10,608 nucleotides of DNA from an uncultured Lachnospiraceae bacterium (lineage in GTDB: Bacteria > Bacillota_A > Clostridia > Lachnospirales > Lachnospiraceae). This document shows, one piece after another, positions 6,088-10,608 of the stretch (position 1 is the stretch's first letter; each line of letters begins with the position of its first letter). Below the pieces are notes generated by a model. That model saw only the letters and a list, made by a program, of their open reading frames with translations. It searched no databases and was not told where the DNA came from. The position numbers and the translations under genes were made by a program. The DNA is taken from the NCBI GenBank assembly GCA_947175285.1, contig CAMWMM010000120.1, positions 1-10,608 on the forward strand, written 5' to 3'.

Positions 6088-8414
6088 AAAGTTATTTAAG
6101 CCTTGTGACTATTTCGGGGAAGGTTCGGAAACGGCAAAACCGTATGACGATTTTCTGCATTATCATTTCCGTATTGCTTGTAACTGCGATTTTCAGTGTG
6201 GCAGATATGTTCATTCGGAATCAAAGTGAGAAGCTTAAGCAGAAGCATGGAAACTGGCATATCCAGTTGGAAAATATCTCTCGGGACACAGCAGAAGAAA
6301 TCAGCCGGCGTCCGGATGTTGCCGCTATCGGCTGGTCGGAAATATTTAATGCAGATGCAGAGCAGCCTTACTATATTGGAGAGAAAAAAGCTGCATTATA
6401 TGGTACTGACAGTATTTATTTGGCAGAGCTTATGAATGCCCTTGAAGAAGGCTGTCTGCCGCAGAGTGACAATGACGTTATGCTTAGTTCCAATGCGAAA
6501 CTTGCGTTAGATGTAAAGATTGGCGATCTGGTGACAGTAAAGACACCTTCGGGGAATAGGGATTTTACGGTATGCGGTTTTGGTTCAGACGATGCAGCGT
6601 ATTATCGGGATCAGACATATATGGTTGCTGTCTATATGATGCGGGATGCATATATTTCGATCATGGAACAAAACAATATCCCAATCAATCCAGTCTGTTA
6701 CATTCAGTTTCAGGATGTGTCAAAGGCATCCGGTATTATGGCGGAAATCAGACAGCAGTATTATTTGCCGGAGGAGGATATTTCGGAAAATACGGCAATT
6801 ATGGGGCTCGCCGGACAAAGCAGCAATGAATCCATGCATAATATTTACGGAATAGCGGCAGTCTTGTTTATTTTGGTATTATTGGCTGGTGTATTGATGA
6901 TTTCCGGCAGTATGAACAGCAATGTGGCGCAGCGGACAAAATTCTTTGGCATGATGCGCTGTATTGGTGCAAGTCGCCAACAGATTATCCGGTATGTACG
7001 GTTGGAAGCGTTAAATTGGTGCAAAACGGCTGTGCCTGTTGGGTTAATCATAGGTACTGTAATCGAATGGGGCATTTGTGCATTGCTCCGCTATGGGATT
7101 GGCGGTGAATTTGCCGCTATGCCGGTATTTGCCCTCAGCCCTGTTGGACTAATCAGTGGGGCGATGGTTGGAATTGTAACTGTCCTGCTGGCGGCGCAGT
7201 CACCTGCGAAACATGCATCTAAGGTTTCTCCGATGGCAGCGGTTTCCGGAAATGCGGATACGGCACTTTCTGTACGCCATGTAACAAAACGGAAGATCAG
7301 AAAGGTTGAAAGGACATTGGGCATTCACCATGCAACAGCATCTAAGAAAAACTGGTTTTTGTTGACAGCCAGTTTTTCACTCAGCATTATACTGTTTCTT
7401 TGCATTTCAGTAGGGTTGGATTTTGCGCATGAGCTGCTCCCCACAATGCGTTCATGGCAGCCGGATATTACCCTTACTGGCTATGCAAATGAGCGTGTAC
7501 TGGATCAGAGTTTGGCTAACACTATTAGCGGAATTACAGGTGTAGAGTATATTTGGGGCAGTTCTTACATGGAGAATGTTTCAGTTAATTCTTCACGACC
7601 GGACATTGACCATGTAAATATAACGTCATATAGCCAGTATATGCTTGATTGTGCCAAGGACAGCCTTGTGCAGGGAGATTTGTCAGAAATCTATGGGGAC
7701 AGCGATAAGGTTATGACTGTTTTGAATAAAGATAATCCGATAAAAGTTGGAGACACGATTCAGATAGCGGGACAGGAGGTTGAAGTTGCATGTGGCATAT
7801 CCAGCGGGCTGTATCCCAGCGAATATAGCGTGATTTGTTCACAGGAAACTTTTGCCCGGCTGACAGGGGAGCAGAATTACAGTATGATTGGAATACAATT
7901 AAGCAGCAAGGCTACGGATGAAACAGTAAAACAAATCAACAGTCTTACGAAAAGCGATGTTATTTTTACTGACCAGCGTCAGAGTAATCAGCAAAATGCC
8001 AATACTTATCTGGCTGTAAAATTTCTGCTGTATAGTTTTATGGCAATCATTGCCATGATTACGCTGTTTAATATTATCAACAGCATTTCCATGAGTGTAA
8101 CTGCCCGGATAAAGCAGTATGGAGCTATGAGGGCGGTTGGTATGGATGGGGAACAGCTTACCCGGATGATTGGTGCGGAAGCCTTTACTTACGCTATCTC
8201 TGGGCTTATAGTTGGCAGTGGTATAGGAATTGCTCTAAGCCGCTTTTTGTATGTGAAATTGGTTACACGGTATTTTGGAAGCCAGTGGAGTTTGCCGATT
8301 GTTTTAATTGCTATTATTCTTGTATTCGATATTGCTTCTGCTGCGTTAGCGGTATATGCACCCGCAAAGCGGATCAGAAATATGCCGATTACGGCAACTA
8401 TCAATGAATTATAA
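6084..8414 (+). CDS. Duplicated FtsX/MacB-type ABC permease
   Basis: A 776-residue membrane protein partnering the ATPase. Predicted layout by eye: TM1 (about 20-43), first extracytoplasmic MacB-like domain (about 44-252), TM2-4 (about 254-276, 312-335, 350-371), linker, TM5 (about 424-445), second extracytoplasmic domain (about 450-640), TM6-8 (about 642-667, 700-720, 737-760). Each half repeats the FtsX plan, with matching cytoplasmic coupling motifs TKFFGMMRCIGASRQQIIR (285-303) and ARIKQYGAMRAVGMDGEQL (674-692), and QSPAKHASKVSPM / YAPAKRIRNMPIT at the two ends. The 4+4 TM layout differs from the 10-TM BceB permease. One gene with two halves could serve as the whole transmembrane part. 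ATG 6084 is preferred over GTG 6075: GGGAGG (6070-6075) is correctly spaced and ATG overlaps the ATPase stop. Mechanotransmission or export of a peptide or lipid-linked compound is inferred. Confidence 0.93.
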   Translation: MKSYLSLVTISGKVRKRQNRMTIFCIIISVLLVTAIFSVADMFIRNQSEKLKQKHGNWHIQLENISRDTAEEISRRPDVAAIGWSEIFNADAEQPYYIGEKKAALYGTDSIYLAELMNALEEGCLPQSDNDVMLSSNAKLALDVKIGDLVTVKTPSGNRDFTVCGFGSDDAAYYRDQTYMVAVYMMRDAYISIMEQNNIPINPVCYIQFQDVSKASGIMAEIRQQYYLPEEDISENTAIMGLAGQSSNESMHNIYGIAAVLFILVLLAGVLMISGSMNSNVAQRTKFFGMMRCIGASRQQIIRYVRLEALNWCKTAVPVGLIIGTVIEWGICALLRYGIGGEFAAMPVFALSPVGLISGAMVGIVTVLLAAQSPAKHASKVSPMAAVSGNADTALSVRHVTKRKIRKVERTLGIHHATASKKNWFLLTASFSLSIILFLCISVGLDFAHELLPTMRSWQPDITLTGYANERVLDQSLANTISGITGVEYIWGSSYMENVSVNSSRPDIDHVNITSYSQYMLDCAKDSLVQGDLSEIYGDSDKVMTVLNKDNPIKVGDTIQIAGQEVEVACGISSGLYPSEYSVICSQETFARLTGEQNYSMIGIQLSSKATDETVKQINSLTKSDVIFTDQRQSNQQNANTYLAVKFLLYSFMAIIAMITLFNIINSISMSVTARIKQYGAMRAVGMDGEQLTRMIGAEAFTYAISGLIVGSGIGIALSRFLYVKLVTRYFGSQWSLPIVLIAIILVFDIASAALAVYAPAKRIRNMPITATINEL

Positions 8415-8433
8415 TACTAATAAATTATGAAAA

Positions 8434-8489
8434 TCTGCTGCACGACGGAAAAAGGAAAAACAGTCGTGTAGCAGAAGAATACTTTTTTT
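8434..8489 (+). terminator. Hairpin with displaced T-run after the permease
   Basis: TCTGCTGCACGAC (8434-8446) pairs with GTCGTGTAGCAGA (8463-8475) over 13 positions with one G-T wobble. Seven T (8483-8489) follow only after a 7-nt gap. A classic terminator has no such gap, so this may be a leaky terminator or a 3' stabilising stem that lowers expression of the next gene. Confidence 0.45.
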
Positions 8490-8508
8490 GAAGGATGAGG
8501 GGGCTGTT

Positions 8509-9531
8509 GTGTGGCAGTTTGCGTTTCTTATATTTGTTATTTCAGTCTGTCTATTTGTGGGGATTATGCTGCATGATTCCAGAACATTGTGGAGCGGAGC
8601 TTCATTTTCGATTATGATGATATGTCTGTCGGTATTTCTGTTATTTGTCTTATACCAATGTTCAGAATGGCTGGCAGCGCATGATTTAGTGATTGGAATA
8701 CTGATTGTTATGTGTATTTTGGCAGTGGGGAGTGTTGTTTTGTTTCCAACAATTCTGATTCTTGTGTTTTTTATAGAAGGAGTAAGGGTTATTAGACATG
8801 AAGGAATAAAACCGACAAATTTATTGTCGATATTGTTTTCTGTTCTTTTATGTATCTATCTTGTGTTCTTTCCAGTAATTGGAAATTTGGGTAAGAATAC
8901 ATTGGGTACAACGCTCTATAAAATTATTAGTTTCATAGCAGTATATATATTATTGTTGCTGGCAGTGTATTCACTTTCCGCAGTGCTCAATCTTCTTCAC
9001 TTAAAAAAGAAAAGAAACGCAGATTACATTATTGTACTGGGGTCAGGAATTATTGGAAGCAGGGTTACGCCGTTACTTGCAGCACGAATTGAAAAAGGAA
9101 TAGAATTGTTGTGCTATAATCCAAATGCTGTACTGATCATGTCTGGCGGACAAGGTTCAGGAGAGGACATTCCAGAAAGTAAAGCTATGGCAGATTATGC
9201 GATTGATAAAGGCGTAAGTGCGGAAAAAATCATTTTGGAACAGAAATCTGTGTCCACAGAGGAGAACCTGCGATTTTCAAGGGAATTGATAAATAAACAG
9301 AATCCGCAAATTATTGTTGTTACAACTGCTTATCACATGCTCAGGGCACTAATACTGGCAAAGCGGCAGGGCATAAAATGTGTGGGTTTTGGTGCAAAAA
9401 CAAAATGGTATTTTACGCTAAATGCTTTTATCCGGGAATTTGTTGGATATTTAAGTCTGACATGGAAAAAACATATTATTGTGATTGGAATAAATGTATG
9501 TATTGTAATAGCATTGTATGGTTTGAGATGA
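8509..9531 (+). CDS. YdcF family (DUF218) multi-spanning membrane protein
   Basis: A 340-residue protein. The N-terminal half is hydrophobic, with about five membrane segments (roughly 2-22, 30-51, 59-90, 104-124, 137-163), and one more lies at the C-terminus (about 320-338). Between them is a DUF218 domain (about 171-313) with the conserved blocks ADYIIVLGSGI, IMSGGQGSGEDIPES (SGG 212-214, E223), STEENLRFS (250s) and TTAYHMLRA (Y275, H276). Relatives such as SanA and ElyC act in envelope integrity and the response to cell-wall antibiotics; the reaction is not established. I prefer GTG 8509, since GATGAGGGGG (8494-8503) is a good ribosome site for it; TTG 8488 lies inside the T-run and has none. 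It is 94 nt downstream of the permease behind a leaky-looking hairpin, and its role beside an envelope ABC system is consistent but inferred. Confidence 0.85.
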   Translation: MWQFAFLIFVISVCLFVGIMLHDSRTLWSGASFSIMMICLSVFLLFVLYQCSEWLAAHDLVIGILIVMCILAVGSVVLFPTILILVFFIEGVRVIRHEGIKPTNLLSILFSVLLCIYLVFFPVIGNLGKNTLGTTLYKIISFIAVYILLLLAVYSLSAVLNLLHLKKKRNADYIIVLGSGIIGSRVTPLLAARIEKGIELLCYNPNAVLIMSGGQGSGEDIPESKAMADYAIDKGVSAEKIILEQKSVSTEENLRFSRELINKQNPQIIVVTTAYHMLRALILAKRQGIKCVGFGAKTKWYFTLNAFIREFVGYLSLTWKKHIIVIGINVCIVIALYGLR

Positions 9532-9566
9532 TTGGAGAGGTACAGTATAAGAAAGAAGCGGTGTAA
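9528..9566 (+). other. 12-codon coupling ORF between YdcF and winged-helix genes
   Basis: ATG 9528 overlaps the YdcF stop (ATGA) and opens MIGEVQYKKEAV, ending in TAA 9564-9566 immediately before ATG 9567 of the next gene. It has no ribosome site of its own. Ribosomes finishing YdcF could reinitiate here and pass on to the next gene. A real peptide product is unlikely. Confidence 0.2.
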
Positions 9567-9941
9567 ATGGGAAAGATTATTATTTTATCATTCGATGATA
9601 ACGAAGAAGATGCTTGCGAAAGAATACTGCATAATATACATGATGATTTCCATTATGATTGTTCGGATATACTTGGAAAAGCGACTTTATTCCATATAGG
9701 AGCATTGGAAATTGATGCAAATAAAAGGAATGTGGCGGTAAATAACATTGACATTGGACTTACTTATATTGAGTTTGAGATTTTATATCTATTAGCCAAT
9801 AGTCCCGGCAGAATATACAGTAAAGAACAGATATATGATATTGTCTGGCAGGAACCGTATTCTGGTGATTACAACATTGTTATGAGCCATATCCGTCATA
9901 TAAGAGAAAAAATAGAGGATAATCCGGATACGCCACTTTGA
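9567..9941 (+). CDS. Receiver-less OmpR-type winged-helix protein, C-terminal wing lost
   Basis: A 124-residue putative DNA-binding protein. Residues 1-35 (MGKIIILSFDDNEEDACERI, then LHNIHDDFHYD) are not a receiver domain and hold no phospho-acceptor. Residues 41-124 are an OmpR/PhoB effector domain: FHIGALEIDANKRNVAVN, LTYIEFEILYLLANSPG, YSKEQIYDIVW and the recognition helix YNIVMSHIRHIREKIEDNP. The frame stops at TGA 9939 exactly where the family continues with a wing of the type YIQTVWxVGYRF. The next bases still encode IQTVCKV, and after a 1-nt loss GYRFKKK and a stop. The protein therefore lacks the last strands of its wing and may be non-functional or weakly DNA-binding. The start has only an AAGAAAGAAG stretch upstream and may depend on coupling to YdcF. 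It could be a natural receiver-less regulator of the module. Confidence 0.75.
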   Translation: MGKIIILSFDDNEEDACERILHNIHDDFHYDCSDILGKATLFHIGALEIDANKRNVAVNNIDIGLTYIEFEILYLLANSPGRIYSKEQIYDIVWQEPYSGDYNIVMSHIRHIREKIEDNPDTPL

Positions 9942-9985
9942 ATACAGACTGTATGCAAAGTGGCTATCGGTTCAAGAAAAAATAA
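9942..9985 (+). pseudogene. Out-of-frame remnant of the winged-helix wing
   Basis: Directly after TGA 9939-9941 the same frame reads IQTVCKV. From about 9962, one base out of phase, it reads GYRFKKK and then TAA at 9983-9985, the expected end of an OmpR-type domain. Two lesions, a nonsense codon and a 1-nt deletion near 9959-9963, therefore explain the shortened upstream gene. The old stop codon lies in the terminator stem. Confidence 0.6.
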
Positions 9986-10027
9986 GCAGCAGTCTGTGCT
10001 ATAACAACAGATTGCTGCTTATTTTTT
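9977..10027. terminator. Long bidirectional terminator
   Basis: A 21-nt arm at 9977-9997 (A-run, TAAGCAGCAGTCTGT) pairs with 10007-10027 (ACAGATTGCTGCTTA, T-run) across a 9-nt loop with a single G-T wobble. The A- and T-runs make it work on both strands. It marks the end of the cargo unit. Confidence 0.92.
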
Positions 10028-10188
10028 CTTCACTCCTAAGAGGTATTCACAGAATACATGAAAAAACTCTGTCAAAACTACAACTTTATAATCTGAGACA
10101 AAACCTATATCTTTTTTATCTGTAAAATAGTCAGATTGCTAAATTACTAATCAGGTTTTGAAATTGCTTACTTTAGTCCAATAGATTT
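10028..10188. other. AT-rich intergenic stretch, nothing identified
   Basis: No frame of useful length on either strand, no recognisable RNA gene and no convincing promoter. An ATG at 10057 opens only 12 codons (MKKLCQNYNFII) with no ribosome site. Confidence 0.5.
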
Positions 10189-10234
10189 TAATATCCTATC
10201 ACCAACTTTTTAAAGATGAAGTGATAGGATATTA
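10189..10234. repeat. 14-bp perfect inverted repeat
   Basis: TAATATCCTATCAC (10189-10202) and GTGATAGGATATTA (10221-10234) are perfect reverse complements around an 18-nt spacer. No T-run follows, so it is not a usual terminator. The length and symmetry suit a protein-binding dyad or the recombination or end sequence of a small element. Confidence 0.7.
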
Positions 10235-10236
10235 TC

Positions 10237-10265
10237 TTGTGAAAATAAATGTCTGGCTTGATAAT
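10237..10265 (+). promoter_or_regulatory. Candidate promoter before the small broken gene
   Basis: TTGTGA (10237-10242), a 17-nt spacer and GATAAT (10260-10265), starting two bases after the 14-bp dyad and about 50 nt before the ATG at 10315. Consensus matches are 4/6 and 5/6. Confidence 0.35.
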
Positions 10266-10314
10266 ACTGCCTATAAAATACAATATTATTTCTAGCAAAG
10301 AAGGCGAAACAAAC

Positions 10315-10544
10315 ATGAATGACGTTTTGAAGCATAGGTAGGTGTCTTTGAAGAATTATGCAGTGAAGCAGAGGATAGGGAGTTTTTAGAGGACTATATG
10401 GATGCGGTAGATTATACCCATTACAAGGAGGAACAGTGGGCGTATTATCAAGGACTTCCGGATAGTGTACAGGTTCTTGATGGGTTGGATGAGATAGAGA
10501 AATGTATGTGTATAAAAGAGCTTCTTAAAAAGTTTGGCAAATAA
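10315..10544 (+). pseudogene. Small acidic protein gene with apparent 2-nt frameshift
   Basis: ATG 10315 with AAGAAGG (10298-10304) upstream encodes MNDVLKH and then stops at TAG 10339. From 10338, two bases out of phase, a 68-codon frame continues to TAA 10542: VGVFEELCSEAEDREFLEDY, then MDAVDYTHYKEEQWAYY, and a C-terminus ending IKELLKKFGK. Good start signals followed at once by a long, protein-like, helix-rich and strongly acidic frame suggest one gene of about 75 codons broken by two extra bases near 10336-10337. ATG 10398, with AGAGG 5 nt upstream, could still give the last 48 residues. I do not recognise the family. It stands alone after the cargo terminator and probably belongs to the conjugative-element backbone. 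Confidence 0.55.
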
Positions 10545-10608
10545 ACAAATAGGGTAAGCGCAAAATAAAACAGCGGATATACAAAAACTCGCAGTTCCTA
10601 TAAAATAA
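10545..10608. other. Unassigned end of window
   Basis: AT-rich sequence after the small broken gene. No start codon with a ribosome site, no terminator and no recognised repeat. Confidence 0.4.

Noticed and set aside
10099..10165. CAAAACCT / AGGTTTTG complementary pair
   Set aside because: Eight AT-biased bases separated by more than 40 nt with no continued pairing; not a credible structure.
1..10608. CRISPR array, tRNA or rRNA genes
   Set aside because: No regularly spaced repeats and no cloverleaf or rRNA-like sequence seen on either strand.

Overview
The window looks like accessory DNA of a gut-type Clostridia/Lachnospiraceae bacterium (inference). The signs are moderate-to-low GC, strong AGGAGG-type ribosome sites, gene families typical of Tn1549/Tn5397/Tn4451-like conjugative elements, and BceRS-like two-component/ABC cargo. 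All recognisable genes lie on the + strand.

Region 1 (1-1009) is the C-terminal part of a large serine recombinase, followed by overlapping hairpins and a T-run. It looks like the right end of one mobile element. Region 2 (about 992-3127) is the tail of a conjugative-element operon. It holds a large polyvalent-type protein with an intact polymerase-beta nucleotidyltransferase signature but no proper start, then a small transposon-transfer assisting (TTRAP-like) protein, closed by a textbook terminator. The simplest reading is that the recombinase-bearing element inserted into the older conjugative element and cut off the 5' part of the large gene.

Region 3 (3128-10027) is AT-richer cargo: a small excisionase/MerR-like HTH protein, an OmpR-type response regulator, a histidine kinase with almost no extracellular domain, an ABC ATPase, a duplicated FtsX/MacB-type permease with two large extracytoplasmic domains, a YdcF/DUF218 membrane protein, and a receiver-less winged-helix protein whose C-terminal wing is lost. 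A long, nearly perfect bidirectional terminator closes it. The layout suggests an envelope-stress or antimicrobial-peptide sensing and export module, with the transporter perhaps acting as sensor for the kinase. The substrate cannot be read from sequence. A repeated 13-mer and a structured leader with two in-frame, Shine-Dalgarno-equipped starts sit between the kinase and the transporter, the natural place for control.

Region 4 (10028-10608) is mostly non-coding. It has a 14-bp perfect dyad, a possible promoter and a small acidic gene that appears broken by a 2-nt frameshift. The last 64 bases hold nothing I can identify.
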